Assembly: GCF_004027225.2 (NCBI RefSeq)
Contig: NC_046358.1
Location: 69,521,028 to 69,585,027, forward strand
Length of the DNA stretch: 64,000 nt
Direction of reading: 5' to 3'
DNA from: Strigops habroptila
Taxonomy: Eukaryota; Chordata; Aves; Psittaciformes; Psittacidae
The notes under the pieces are model-generated. The model was not told the origin of the DNA. It ran no database searches and was given only the letters and a program-made list of their open reading frames with translations. The position numbers and the translations under genes are program-made. The number at the start of each line of letters is the position of its first letter. Position 1 is the first letter of the stretch. Below, piece after piece: positions 23,907 to 36,650 of the stretch.

Positions 23907-26900
23907 ATGGAGGAGGCGGCCGGGGGTGAGCGGCGGCGGCGCCGCTGGCGCTTCCCGGGCCGGAACCGGCGCCGGGCCTGAGCGGCCGGGCCTGGGCGGG
24001 GGAGGCCACACGTCCCGCCCCAGGGTGGCCGGGCCCGGCGGCGGGTCGGGCCCGGCTTCTGGGGCTGTTCCCGAGTGACCGGGCCGCGGTGGTGGGCCCC
24101 GGCTCCTGGTGGGGGGAGCCCCGCGGTGCTCAGCCCGGGCCGCGGCCCCGAGGCGATGGGGCCCGGTTACCGGGGGGTGTCGCTGGGCCTTGCCGGAGCC
24201 CCGGGCCCGGCTCTCGCGGGGCCGCCGGTGTCAGCGGCTGGAATCCCGGGAACGCCTCGCTGCGGGGCCCCCTCTCCCCCCTGCCTCCTCTTCTTTCCCC
24301 GCTTTCCCGTTACCGGGCCCGAGCGCCGTTACCGTCGGTGGAGGTGCGGATGAGGTCCGCCATGGTGCGTGCGGGCTCCATGCCGCCGGTGCCGGTATGA
24401 GGCCGGGGCGGTGCGGGGCGGGCGAGGCCTTGGCTCGGTGAGTCAGTGTCCGGCGGTGACGGGGTGCCCGGGAACGCGGACCCGGGTGGGCGCCCGGCCC
24501 GACCCGCTGCCACCCTTGAGCCCCGGGCGGGGCAGCTGGCCCCGAGCAGCGCTGCCGGTGCAGCACAGCGCTGCAGGGAGGCTGGAGAGGAGCCAGGGCC
24601 GCGGAGAGGCGGCCGGGGTGCTATGGAGGAAGGAAACGCCAAGGGCCTGATCTCACCGCGGCCGCGGGAGGGCTCGGCCCGGCGCTGGCACAGCGTGACC
24701 TGTGGGTGTTTATTGCTGCGCTACCCCAAAGCCGCTCAGGTCATGGGGCTGGAGCCTCTGCCCATGCTCGTATTGTCCCTTCCCCGATGGCGAAAGGACT
24801 GTGGCACGTCCACCTCTTCATTCCCTGTCCCTTATGCATAAACCATGCTTGTTGGGACAGTGACAGCCACCGTCACCCTCAGCGGGGACCACGTCTCTGT
24901 GGTGGCTCCGCAGGTACTGCTGTCTTGCATCAGAACAAACTGATGCCTTCTTATCCTTCCAGAGAGAACCAACCTGGTGGGGGTACGGCACATCCTGCTG
25001 GTGCTTTCCGGGAAGGGCGGCGTTGGGAAGAGCACCATCTCCACCCAGCTGGCTCTGGCGCTGCGGCATTCCGGGAGGAGGGTGAGTGAGGGGCTGTGGG
25101 GCGCTGAGCTCCGTCTGGCCCTTCCCAGCCTCCACCTGGGCTGTGTTTGCTCATCCTTTGTGTGTCCTGTTTGCAACAACAATTCAAGTGAATCCTTTTC
25201 TCTGTGTTCACTTGATCCAACACAGGTTCATTCCCCTCTCATCTAAGAGGCTAAAATCACCCCAAACTTGCTGGTTTTTGGTGCTGAGAAATGATTTTGC
25301 TGCTCTGTGGTGTAACACACACTCCCTTTGCAAAGTGAAGAGGGGGAGCTGAAGGACAGTGTTGAGATGGGGACAAAAGGGGATGGTGTACTGGCATGAG
25401 GCAGGTAGAATTCCCTGAGGATTTCTTTTAAAGGCTCTGTGCAGCACTTGGCTCCTGTTAGGTGTCTGGCATAAAGTGCCTGGAAATACCTGGGAGATGC
25501 TCCTTGGAGGGAAGGGGACCAGGAGGGTGGTCAAACTTTAAAGCAGCTCTTTGTGTTTCAAATCTGGCTGCTGAAGTAAGGTGCTGCGAGCAGCCGAAAT
25601 CCAGATGCTGCCTCCCCCTACCCCGGGAAAGAGCACGGGTCGGGGCTGCCACCAGGCTCATCCCAGGCTGAAGGGCTCTGCGTCCTCTCCTGCTGCAGGT
25701 GGGGATCCTGGACGTGGACCTGTGTGGCCCCAGCATACCCTGCATGTTCCGGGTGCAGGACAGCGATGTGCACCAGTGCGACAGTGGCTGGGTCCCAGTC
25801 TACGTGGACCAGGACAAGAGCATCTCACTCATGTCCATCAGCTTCCTGCTGGAGAAGCCGGATGATGCCGTGGTGTGGAGAGGACCCAAGAAGAATGGTA
25901 CAGTTGGGTTTTGCTGGTGGTGGCCACTTCCCAGTGCTAGAAAGCGTCCACCTTTCTGGAGGTGGGGCTGGGTCCTGCTGGGGGGCAGGTCATTCCTTGG
26001 AGGAACAATGCTCCTGCTCTGCAGGAATGGGTTCAGATTGCTTAGATGGGGAGAGTGCAGCACGTGTTGTGCTGACAGATAGCCCTGCCGTCTCTCCCTA
26101 GGCCCTTGTCACCCTGGGTGTCTCCCAATCCCTGTCCTGCTGGGTCCACAGCTCCCACTAAGACCTTTTGGGATTTTTTTTCCTGCCCTTTTTATTTCCA
26201 TAGCTTTGATCAAACAGTTTGTTGCTGACGTGGCCTGGGGGGACCTGGACTTCCTCATCGTGGACACGCCGCCGGGCACGTCTGATGAGCACATCTCCAC
26301 AGTGGAGGCCCTGCGGCCGCACAAGCTGCTCGGAGCAGTCCTGGTCACAACACCCCAGGTAGGGCAGCTGCCTGGGCCTGAACGGGAGTTCCTGGGCAGG
26401 CTTCTGCCTCGAGGCGTGGTTGGAGGGGGAAAATATGCACCTGAGATGAGTGTTGGCACCAGCCTGCATGTGGCTGCTTGTGCTACACATCTGCCTTCCT
26501 TATGATGCGTGCTTACTCCAGACCCATGGTCAGCCTGGACAGACAGGCACCTCTAACCCCTGCTGCTCTCCCCTGCAGGCTGTGTCTGTGGGAGATGTGA
26601 GGCGGGAGCTGGCGTTCTGCAAGAAGACAGGCTTAAGAGTTCTTGGTATTGTGGAGAACATGAGTGGCTTCGTGTGCCCACACTGCTCGGTGAGTTTATC
26701 ATGCCCTTGGGGCTGTTGTGGGGTCTCAGTTGTGATGTGGTGGTGTAAGATGTGGTGCCTGGGGTGGAAAACGAGCAAATGCCGTGAGGGTGATGCAGGG
26801 AGATGAGGAGCTGCTGTGTATCAGCTTTGGAAGAAGCCACTGGCTCTGCTTTCCCAATGGAAAAGTGCCCTGAGGCTGGAATGCAGAGGGGAACTGGTTC

Positions 26901-27737
26901 TCCTCTCGTGCAGGCAGCGCCTGCACAGTGCTCTGGAGTTTGTGACTCACTGCTCTGCTCTTCCTCCTTCAGGAGTGCACAAACATCTTTTCCAAAGGAG
27001 GAGGTGAGGAGCTGGCCAAGCACGCTGGGGTCCCCTTCCTGGGTGAGTGGCCTCTTGAGCAGAGCTCTCTGTAGTCAGACGTGGTGTCTGTGTGGTGCTG
27101 TGTGAGCCGAGATGCAGCTTTGGAGGGGTGGGCAGGCTGGGCTCTGTCCCTGTAAGCCCTGGCACCCTCTCAGAGGTGAGGTGTGGTTCTTGCTTTGATG
27201 CTTTTGCCATCCAGACTGCTCTGAGTGGCCCTGCTGGGACAGAGGAGGTGATGGTGGGCAGCTTGCTCTGATGGAGTAAGCAAGCCTGGAGCTGCACAAG
27301 AGCCGTCCTGAAATGCCCTGGAGCCTCTCTGATAAATGAAGCTGAGGGCTCTGGATTAGGGTGGGGGGAGAATGTCTCTCATGAAGCACTGTGGTGTGGG
27401 GGGGTCTTGTGCACAGAGGAAGCTGTTGCAGGTGGGAGGCAGCTCCTGGAGAGCTTAGTGAGATTAGTGGCTGCTCTTTCCAACCGCTGCTCCTGGAGTT
27501 GGCTCCACCGGGGTATTTCTTTAATCCTGACTCCAGGCCTTTGCCTTACAGTGAGCAAGCAGTCACTCTTCCCATTCCTCCTATCCCACAGGCTGTGTTC
27601 CTCTGGACCCTCAACTCAGCCAGAGCTTGGAAGAAGGCAGAGACTTCATCCAAGACTTTCCCAAGAGCCCTGCCTTCCCTGCCTTGGCTCACATTGCCCA
27701 GCAGATCTTGGATGGTACATCACAGAAGAGCCCCTGA
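23907..27737 (+). CDS. NUBP2: NUBP2, cytosolic Fe-S cluster assembly P-loop NTPase
   Basis: Seven plus-strand exons join in frame: 23907-23925, 24963-25081, 25699-25897, 26204-26358, 26579-26689, 26973-27042 and 27592-27737. They give 272 residues, against 271 in human. NUBP2 pairs with NUBP1 as the scaffold that builds 4Fe-4S clusters for cytosolic and nuclear proteins. After the start MEEAAG the protein has the deviant Walker A motif [23 protein letters not shown], the switch [21 protein letters not shown] with the CPXC cluster-binding cysteines, and a C-terminal IAQQILDG. All nucleotide- and cluster-binding residues are present. The first exon is only 19 coding bases. The gene is head to head with SPSB3 and tail to tail with IGFALS, as in human. 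Confidence 0.97.
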
Positions 27738-29379
27738 GGACAGTGTGGGGCTGGACTCATTGGCTGAGCCCCTGGCAGCGCCACCAGCAGCCCATGGTGG
27801 TGGGACAGAGGCTGTGGGAGCTGTTTAGCTATGAACTGTCTGAGTGGGAGGTGAGGGAGGGAGCACAGCATCAATGCCACTCACAGCGATCCAAAAAGGG
27901 AAGTTCTGCTCCATCCCCCAGGATCCAAGGAGCCCCTGCATGGGCAGCAGCCTGCTTCCTGCCTTCTCGATGTGGTGGTGCTCTGCCCAGATGGTACAGT
28001 TGTTCCTGGTGCCTTCCTCAGCAGCCAGCCCTTGTGCAGGAGCTTGGGGAGCTCTAGTTTGTGTCCCCAGTGTTCTATATGCTGTGGTGCTTTTGGCCTT
28101 CGCCTGGTATAGCTACAAAGACCATCAATTTGTTCTTCACTCACTGAACCCAAGTGGCACCAATCACCTGGATCATGGCTCCATGTGCTGCTGCCTTCTA
28201 CTGCTTTTCTCACATGATGAATTATATGGTACTTGGTTCAGTGGCTGCATGCTCCCATGTGGACTCGAGCCAGGCCACCTTGTGCGAGGTCTCAGGTCAC
28301 TGGTTCCTGATGGGCCGGTGGGGACACAGCACATGCTTCACATGAGAAAAGGTCTTTAGGAGACCTGCCACCCTCCTGAGTGCTGAGTTCCTGCTGGAAA
28401 TGAGGCCTTTTGGGGTTGCTGGGGGTTATCATCACTCAGGAATATTTGTAAAGGTTCCAGGCAGTAAATACTTTTCTTAAATTCCAAGTCTGTGACTTAA
28501 GTTTTTTTTCCATGGCTTCATGCCTCGTCGTAGCTCCGAGTCTTGGAGGTATGAGCACTGCATGTACCTTCACGTCTTTTCTGCTCTGCCCTGGTGTCCT
28601 TGCTGGGGTTCAGCTAAATCTTTCCTCCTTTCATCCCAGCTTCAAGATCCAGCTGGTCCCTTGTCTTGCTGGAAGGTGGCCTGGGCAGTCCTTTGTGGAA
28701 TGTGTTGCCATGGCTGTTCTCTGCATCTCTGCCACACGTGGGCTCCTGTGGATCCCCGCATGGTTCATGCTTCGTTGCTCTGTCTCTTATTCCCCTGGAT
28801 CTCCTTCCATGGCTCCTGTGGGACCTGCCTCCTGTTGCAGGCCTGAGTTGAGCTGGTGAAGCAGACAAAGGTGTCCTTGCCTCTTACCTCCCTCCCTCCC
28901 AAGGCTGTGCCTGCACCTGGGACTTGCCCTCACAGTGCTCTTTCAGGGAGATGGGGGGAATCTGGGATTTCCACTGACCAAACTGCATTGTAGCTGGCAG
29001 CATCACTTGGAAGCGAGTAGGGGGAGCATCTGTCCCTGCTCCTGCTGTGCCCACAGCAGGAACTCACCTGACCAGGTTTCCCCATGTGCTGCTGCATGGC
29101 CAAAGGTCAGTTATGTGGGATTTGGAGCACCGGGAGCGGAGCCTGACTGGGCTGTTGGCTGCTGCGGGGTGGCCGGGCACCTCTCCTCCCACCCTGGGCA
29201 TGTGTCACCCACCCGGGGCTTGCAGGCACCCTCCTGCAAGCTCCTCCAGTGCCCTGGGGACCCTGAGCTCCTCACCCTGCGGCTGCAAGCCCTGAGGGAC
29301 TGATAAGAAACCCTGGCCGGGTGCAGCATGTGCTTTGGAAAGAACATACTTACAAGATGGGTTGCGATAGCTCCAAAGG
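27738..29379. other. Spacer between convergent NUBP2 and IGFALS
   Basis: This holds the NUBP2 3' untranslated region and intergenic sequence. A weak variant polyadenylation word (AGTAAA) lies near 28465. No repeat or coding segment was recognised. Confidence 0.5.
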
Positions 29380-29385
29380 TTTATT
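29380..29385 (-). terminator. Candidate IGFALS polyadenylation signal
   Basis: TTTATT on the plus strand gives AATAAA on the minus strand, about 510 bases past the IGFALS stop codon, in a short AT-rich patch. Confidence 0.55.
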
Positions 29386-29898
29386 TGTCTGCTACGGTTT
29401 ATCAGGTGACGTGTGTGGCTTTCTGCACCCTGCCTACACCTGTTAGTGCAAGGAATGACCAAAGCAGGTCTGTCCCTTCCTCACCAGGGGGCTTTGAGGA
29501 TTTCTCAGCTCCTCCATGGCAAGGAGATGCTTTCCTTTGTCCCACTGCAGAGTCCCGGCCCCGGCAGCGCTGCCCCTCGCTGTGAGGAGGGCTCCAGGCT
29601 GGGGGTGCAGCTTTCCCCCATCCCTCTGAGCCTCTGGGATGGGGGAGACTCCCATTGGGAGCAACGTCCCTGACCCAGGGGCTGCTGTTTAAATAGTAAA
29701 GGCCTGAACCATTTCAGTTTGAAGCCTGGAGAGCAAGTGCCCACCCAGCATCGCCCGGGCAGCACTGAGGTGAAGTGGTGGCCAAGGTGGGCTGAGCTGG
29801 CATGGCCACAGAGCCAGAGCTCCTGCTGCTGTCCCTGGAGCCTGGGCCAGGGCCGGCGCAGTGGCAGGTTGAGGGTCCATCCCTGAGGCCAGCACAGC

Positions 29899-32308
29899 TC
29901 AGCAGTGAGCAAAGCTGTCCTCGGAGGTGTCACGGAGGTCCAGGCCTGCCATGGCCGGGGGGTGGAGGCAGGTGAGATTGTTGTAGGTGTAAACGGGGAC
30001 GTGGGCATCATCCCCCTCGGCCACAGACTGCACGAAGCGTGGGACCACCACAGGGTGCTGCAGGGAGAAGTCCCGCAAGCCCTTCAAGGAGCAGTTGCAG
30101 TGCCAGTTGTTGCCCCCCAGCCACAGCTGCTCCAGGGTGAAGGGGCTGCACAGGAAGCCCACTGAGAAGGTCTCCAGTGAGTTATTCCTCAAGCTGAGGT
30201 ACCGCAGGTTGACCAGGGGGGAGATGATGGAGTTGTCCAGTGTCTCCAGCTGGTTATGGGAAAGGTCGAGCCAGAAGAGTCTCTGGAGCGGGCTGAAGGT
30301 GTCCTGGGGGATATCCAGGAGCTGGTTGGAGGAGAGGAAGAGGTACTCCAGGTTGCTCAGACCCACGAAGAGCTGGGGTGAGAGGCTGCTCAGCCTGTTG
30401 TGCTTGAGGTCGAGCTCCAGGAGCTCGTGCAGTTCGCTGAAGCTTTGGTCCTCGATGACAGCGATGGCGTTGTGCTGCAGGAAGAGGCGCCGCAGGCTGG
30501 TGAGGCTGGAGAAGGTGTGCACCCGGATCCTGCCCAGGCAGCTGTGCTCCAGGTGGAGGCTGTGCAGCTTGGTGACCCCCTTGAACACGTAGTCAGGCAG
30601 CACCTTGATGCAGTTCGCAGACAAGTGCATCACTGCCACATTGTACAGCCCCACGAATGCCCCGGACTTGATGTCCTGTAGCTGGTTGTTGTTGAGGCTG
30701 AGGACCTCCAGCTGACCCAACCCATCGAAGGTCCTTTCTGCCAGGCTCCGGATCCTGTTGTGCCCCAGCTGCAGCTCCTCCAGGAACTGGAGGTCTTTGA
30801 AGGTCCTGGGCCTCAGGCTGGTGATGGAGTTGGTGGACAAGCGTAGGACATGCAGGCTCAGGAGGCCCAGGAATGTGTCCTCAAACAGCGAGACGAGCCT
30901 GTTGTGCGACAGGTCCAGCCACCGGAGGGACTTCATGCCCATGAAGGCACGGGGCGCGATGGCGTTGATCTGGTTGTGGTTCAGGTACAGCTTCTGCAGC
31001 TTCTGCAGCTTGACAAAGATGTTGATCTTGATGCCCTTGAGCGCATTGCCGCTCAGGTCGAGCTCCTTCAGCTCGGTAAGGCTGCAGAAGAGCTGATGCT
31101 GGAGGTAGGGGAGCTTGTTCCCAGCCAGGATCAGCTCCCTCAAGTTGGGCAAGTCATGAAAGACCTTGTCAGGCAGGACCACAAGTGAGTTCCAGCCCAG
31201 GTTCAGGTACCAGAGGTTGGAGAGCCCAGCGAACAGCCCTTCCTCCACCTTACTGAAGTGGTTGTTGTTGAGGCTGAGGGACACGAGGTTCTGGGTGTGC
31301 AGGAAGGTGTGGGGAGCCAAGTGCTTGAGGCGGTTGCGCTCGAGGTGAAGGTGGTAGAGGCCCCGCAGCCCGTGGAAGGCATGCTGCTCCACGGCGGCCA
31401 GCTGGCTGCTCTGCAGGTCCAGGAAATCCAGAGACGAGAGGTTCCTGAAGGCAGCGGCCGGCAGCAGGGTGAAGTTGTTGCCGTCCAGCCAAAGGGCCTT
31501 GGCATTGGGGGGCACATCCTCGGGCAGGCGCGTCAGGTTGCGGGAGCTGCAGAAGACGTTGAGCTCCTCGGTGTAGTCGTCCAAGCTGCAGGCGCAAGCG
31601 CTGGGGCAGTGGGGGGGGTCCATGTCCCCCTGCTCCTTCGGGGTGTCCCCCCCGGGGGCCTGGGAGGCCGTGGCCAGCAGCAGGGCCAAGGGGAGCATGA
31701 GGGTGATGCCCGCTGCGGGGTGCAGAGGAAAGGGGATGCATCAGCGCGGGGCTCTGGGTGCTCACAGGGACCCCCCCATGGGACCCCCCCACTGGGTGCC
31801 TGTGCTGCCAGGGCCATGGGGGGGTCAGTCCCAGCCCATTGAACACACTGGGCAGCTGCAGGAGGTTTGGGGGGCTGGATTCACCCTTGGGAGAGGGTGC
31901 CGGTTCACCCCCTGCTCCTGCCGCAGCTCAGGCCCCTTGGGCGCATGGACCCCTCACATTTGTCTCTGTATTGCAGGAGCAGCTTCTCCCTCACAGAGGG
32001 ACAGGTCCTCAGTCCCCTCTCCTCCTTCCTTCCCTTTGCCCCCCATTAACTTGCTCTTCCTCAGAGCAGAGGGGTCTTGGTGCTTCCTGCCCATCCCTGC
32101 AGCCCCCATCCAGCTCTGGGCTCTGCAAGCACCCATGCAGCACAGGCGCTTCCCAGATCTCTTATTAGCAGCAGGGGGGGGGGGGAAGAAAAGCGAACAG
32201 TGACTTGGGTGCAAAGCCCCGGCAGGGTTCTAGGGTCTCCCCTCCAAGCCCCCTGCCCATGGCTGGGTGAGCAAGAGCGTTCCCTGCCTTACCTTTGCCT
32301 GTGCTCAT
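29899..32308 (-). CDS. IGFALS: IGFALS, insulin-like growth factor binding protein acid-labile subunit
   Basis: Two coding exons: a 16-base exon at 32308-32293 (MSTGK plus one base) and a large one at 31712-29899. Together they encode 609 residues, against 605 in human, with the same tiny-first-exon layout. ALS is a secreted liver glycoprotein that binds IGF with IGFBP-3 or -5 in a ternary complex and lengthens IGF half-life in blood. The N-terminus holds a hydrophobic signal segment ([13 protein letters not shown]), then an LRR N-cap with clustered cysteines ([11 protein letters not shown]). About 19-20 leucine-rich repeats of 24 residues follow, for example [19 protein letters not shown]. 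The C-cap has [15 protein letters not shown] and ends [13 protein letters not shown]. Several N-glycosylation sequons are present. An in-frame ATG at 31698 could also start just before the signal core. Confidence 0.97.
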
Positions 32309-35300
32309 GGTGTCTGGCAGGGCAGAGCTCCCTCTCCTCTCTCCAGCCCCTGGGACTGCGCAGGGATGGATGGAGCAACCACCTTGACGCCTGTCCAGCC
32401 GCCCGCCCGGCCGGGCTTAACCCCACTGCTGCTGGGACGGGCCATGGCCGGGGCTGGTATCGCCGGGATGGGCTCCTTGCTCCTCCTCACTGGCCTGTAA
32501 CTGGTTCTATGGCAGCGCCCAGACCCCCTCAGGGGACAGGGAGATGAAATGAAATGCTCAGGAGGACGGGCTATGCTGGGGCTGCAAGCAGGGAGGGATG
32601 GATGGGGCACGACCATGCGCTGGGCTCCCGAGGGTCCTGAGCAGCAGCACTGGCCCTGATCAGCTGGGGATGGCCCGGGGTGAGCCCTGGTAGCGGCTCC
32701 TCACACTGCATTGGGACGTGAAACACACACCATGGGGCTTGGAGCATGTGTATTGCACAGGGTGTAGAGGTGTGGGGTTATCCTCATCGGGGGATGGGCT
32801 GAAACACCTGAAGCATTATGGTGATGTAAATGGGAAATGAGTTGGGAAAGGGGAAAAGCTCTTCTCCATGTGGCGTTAGAAGCCTCGGGGCTGAGCCTGC
32901 AGCCCCCTCCTGCAGGTAGATCTTGTCCCATGTGTGGAGATGATGATGGGAGCTCTGTGCACCACTTGGCTTGGTGCTTTTGTGCCATAGGGGAAGCAGA
33001 GAGCAGAGCTGGGTCCCCACAGCGAGGCAATGGCTGTAAGGGTCCCTCAGCTCCTCTGCCAGCCGTGTTGGGGGGGAACCACATTCACTGCCTGGCAGCT
33101 CATCAAAACCACCCCAGGGAGGCTGGTGACCTCGCTCTGTGTCCCAGGTCGTTTCGCACCAGGGTCCAACACAGTTTCTGCAAAATCTCTTACCAGTTTC
33201 CAGGAAAGAAAACAAAAAAGAACTAGATAAAAAGCCACTTCTGCCCCAGTGAGAGAAGCCCTGCTGCTGCCGGGTGGAAAAGCCAGGGCTAACCCTTCCC
33301 CATGTCCTGGTAGCTCCATTCCTCCTTGAAGATGCACCAGGATGGGGCTGGCACCGCTCACATCCACACCTCCAGGATTGGGTGTCTCCCACCGGTGCTG
33401 CTCTTCCCAGCCCTGGTTCCCTCCATGCTGGTGGTGAGGTGGAGATGGAGCAGGGATGTTCTCCACCACCAGCCTGCCATGGGCACCCCCATCATGCTCC
33501 TACCTCACCCATCCCTGTGGGAGCCTGGCATCGCCTCAGCTCTGCAGGCACATCTCTTCACCACTGAACTCAGGTGGTTTTAAGCAACCATCTCAGCAGC
33601 CAAAGCAGCACCATGCCCATGGGAAGAGGTGTTGGAGAGGGACAGCCAGGCTCCAACCTTGCCACCCAATTTTCCCACAAGCACTGATTTCTCCCTTTCT
33701 TTTTAGGCCCCGAACACTGCTCTCTCCCCCCCTCTTCTATTTTAATCCTCTCTTCTGGGAAATTATAGATCTGAAGGGAGAAATGAGAGATGGAGATACA
33801 CGCACCCACTAATAAGCACTAAGCACATATTGACACAAGGTGTAATCAATCTGGAAGCTGAAAAGAGCTGAACCAGCATGGGCCAGTCAGCCAAAACCCA
33901 CACAACCTCTTTGGGAATTTTAAACCAGCCCTTCCTGCAGCTGGGAGCGGGTTCATCCCTGCCTCCAACAGCCCTCTCCAGTGAAAACATCAAATGAGCT
34001 CAAAGGGAAAATAAAGAGGGTCAATAAGTAAATCCCTTCACAACGTGGTTGTGGTGCAGGGAGGAGCTGGACCCATCTCCACCTTTCAACCTTCTTGACG
34101 ACATCTCCTCTAGACGCGTCACACCGCTGCGGCAGGGTATGCTTGGCCCCCTCGGCTCGTCCCTCCAGCATCACCGTGAGCCCGTCCTGCACACCGGGAC
34201 CTTGTGCCTGTGCAGCAGCACCACGGCTACAATGGAAACCTCAGTTTGGGACCCCACTATGGGCGTCCTGGTAGCCCCAGCCAGCGTGGACCTGGCCAGC
34301 CGATCCCCCATGGTTTCAGCTCTGACAGCTAATCTCCCTGTCCATGACCAAAGTCTGAGCTGTCACACCTAGTTGCCATGGAGAAGGTTGTAATGGTATT
34401 AGGAAAAGCAGCAAAATCATAAACAAAATAGCTTTTAAACCTAGTTAAACTCTAAGGAGTCATTTACCCTCATGGGCCTGCAAGTCCCTCCCCAGGAGCT
34501 CCCTCCCCATCCCTTCATGTATGTAGATGCCACTGGCTGTCCCCAGCTCCTTCTTGTGTCCCCAGCTGCCTCAGAGAGATGGGTGCTGGTGGCCCTGCCA
34601 GGTCTGCTGTGGGACCCCTGGAGCTTCCCAGTCCATCCCACACAGGGTGCATGTCCCTGGGCCAGCTCCGGGTATCAGCAGGGACAGCACCGACCCGGCT
34701 CGAGCCCTGTGGGGAGCAGGGATGTGATGGGTGGTGGTGTCACTGGGGAGTATTTGTAGGAAATATTGCCAAATATTGTCCCGGTCCAGAGGAGAACATC
34801 TTGTGTTGCCAGGACAACTAGAGCTACTGCCCAAGAGAGCCAAGATGGGTGACAACAGCATCCCAGAGCTTGTGCTGCTCTCCTGGGGACACCTGCAGGG
34901 ACCAAGCTCTCTCCTGGAGAAGATCCAGTTGGAGACGGGCTCTTCCTGGTGCTTGTCCTGGTCCTACACTCAAAAAGTCCACATTGCTGGAAATGGGGAC
35001 CTGGTGGTGGTGAAAGGTTTTGGCAGCTGCTGGCAAAGGCCCCTGTTTGCATCTCGAAGTGGAGGCTCATGTCGTGGCTGCAGCATGCTCCTGTGGGGAG
35101 CTGGGAAAGGTGGCCGATGTGCTGCTGGCTCTTGGAGATGGTAATTAACCACCCTGGTAATGACATCACCATTACCGTGGTGGCCATGTGAAACCGCGTC
35201 ACCAGCTCCTGCCTGGCCGGGCTGGTTGGACTGGGGAGGGCGAGGGCATCCCAGAGCCGTGACTCAGGGTGGCCACACATGGGAAATGTCCCAAACCCTG

Positions 35301-36330
35301 AGATATGGGGGAAAGAGCTGTCACTGGGAACAGGGTTTAGAGGCACATGGGGACAGCAAACAGCAGGAAAGCCTGTCCCAGAGGTGGCTGTTGTGCAGAA
35401 TGAAGCACAACAAGTAGAGGGATGGGAAGCAGCTACCTTGCCTAACTCCTCTCCATGACAGTGCCAGTGTGCTGGGGGGTAGGAAGGGTAATAGGGGGCC
35501 AACAAGAAAGCTGGAGAGGGGCTTTGGACAAGGGCCTGTAGGGACAGGCCAAGGGGGAATGGCTTTAACCGGTCAGAGGGGAGACTGAGATGAGCTCTTA
35601 GGCAGAAGCGCTTCCCTGTGAGGGTGCTGAGGTGCTGGCACAGGGTGCCCAGAGAAGCTGTGGCTGCCCCATCCCTGGCAGTGTTCAAGGCCAGGTTGGA
35701 CACAGGGGCTTGGAGCAACCTGCTCTAGTGGAAAGTGTCCCTGCCCATGGCAGGGGGTTGGAACTGGATGAGCTTTAAGGTCCCTTCCAACCCAAACCAG
35801 TCTGGGATTCTATGATTTTCCATATCCCATATAAGCTCTCCAGACCTTCCTGCTGGTGGGCTCCCCCAAGTGCCACAGAAGCTACTCCAAGGCTGATGGC
35901 GATGGCGGGAGCAACCCCATGATGGGAACCTGCGGGGAAGCACCTGGAGGTGAGAAATGGGGCATAAGCCATCAATGGGCGCTTGGAGCCCGGCCAACCC
36001 CTCATGTCCTGGGCTGAATCACAAGCAGCATGCCCAGCAGGACAAGGCAGGTGGTTCTCTCCATCGAGTCTCCTGAGACCCCATCCTGGAGCACAGGTCC
36101 AGCGCCGGGCCCCAGCATGAGGCAGAGCTGGACCTGCCAGAGCGGGTCCAGAGGGAACCACGGGAGCAGCCAGGGCCTGGAAGGACTCTCCTGCAGAGGA
36201 AAACTTGGAAGAGGTGGGGTGGGTGAGCCTAGAAAAGACCTTCTGGAGCCCAACAGTGTGTGAGGGGCTGATAGCGATGATGGAGGGCGGCTTTTCACCT
36301 GTGGAGACGGGAGAAGGGTGGCAGCTTTCG
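32309..36330. other. Gene-poor interval between IGFALS and the CCDC78 side
   Basis: No exon of a recognisable gene was found on either strand. The human neighbours beyond IGFALS (HAGH, FAHD1) are not here. One CR1 copy lies at 35493. This interval is where two synteny blocks, separate in human, are joined. Confidence 0.55.
35493..35818 (+). mobile_element. CR1 LINE 3' fragment
   Basis: A plus-orientation CR1 3' end, from the CTGGAGAGGGGCTTTGG region to GGGATTCTATGATTT. A long minus-strand open frame across it is only antisense CR1. Confidence 0.9.
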
Positions 36331-36650
36331 GTTGGAAGAGGATGGATTTAGGGCGGATATAAGGCAGGAACACGGGGCGGGGGGCTCCGGCTCAAGGCTG
36401 GGCTGGAGCCGCCAGTCCAGGCCTCCCGCCGCCAGGGGGCGCTGCCGCTCCGCCGCCCTCACCCGGAAGTACCCGTTTCCCTGGAAACGGGATGCAGCGT
36501 GGCCTGGACCGGGCGGGACGGGGGCCCACCGCGGGATGCTCCGCCGCGCCGGGAGCGCCCCCGGCCGCCCGGGGGGTGCCTGCGAGTCCGGAGCCGGTGT
36601 AAATTCCCTTCGCTGGAGCTGGAAGCACGTGGAGCGGTGGTGGGGATTTG
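36330..36650. promoter_or_regulatory. CpG island with CTCF-like and X-box-like sites, candidate CCDC78 promoter
   Basis: A small isolated CpG island. At 36429-36442 CCGCCAGGGGGCGC matches the CTCF core at 13 of 14 positions. At 36472-36491 there is a perfect inverted repeat, CCCGTTTCC and GGAAACGGG around a 2-base spacer, which resembles an RFX X-box with one mismatch per half. A CGGAAGT ETS word lies just upstream of it. RFX factors drive cilia genes, and CCDC78 acts in multiciliated cells, so a role as its promoter is reasonable but inferred; the first CCDC78 exons are not resolved. ATGs at 36492 and 36536 open short frames that end near a GTGTAA donor. Confidence 0.55.

Noticed and set aside
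29905-31842. Plus-strand open frames antisense to IGFALS
   Set aside because: They mirror the leucine-rich repeat codons of IGFALS and keep no independent features.
34675-35718. Minus-strand open frame of 347 codons
   Set aside because: Its start is antisense CR1 and the rest has no homolog or sensible splice sites.
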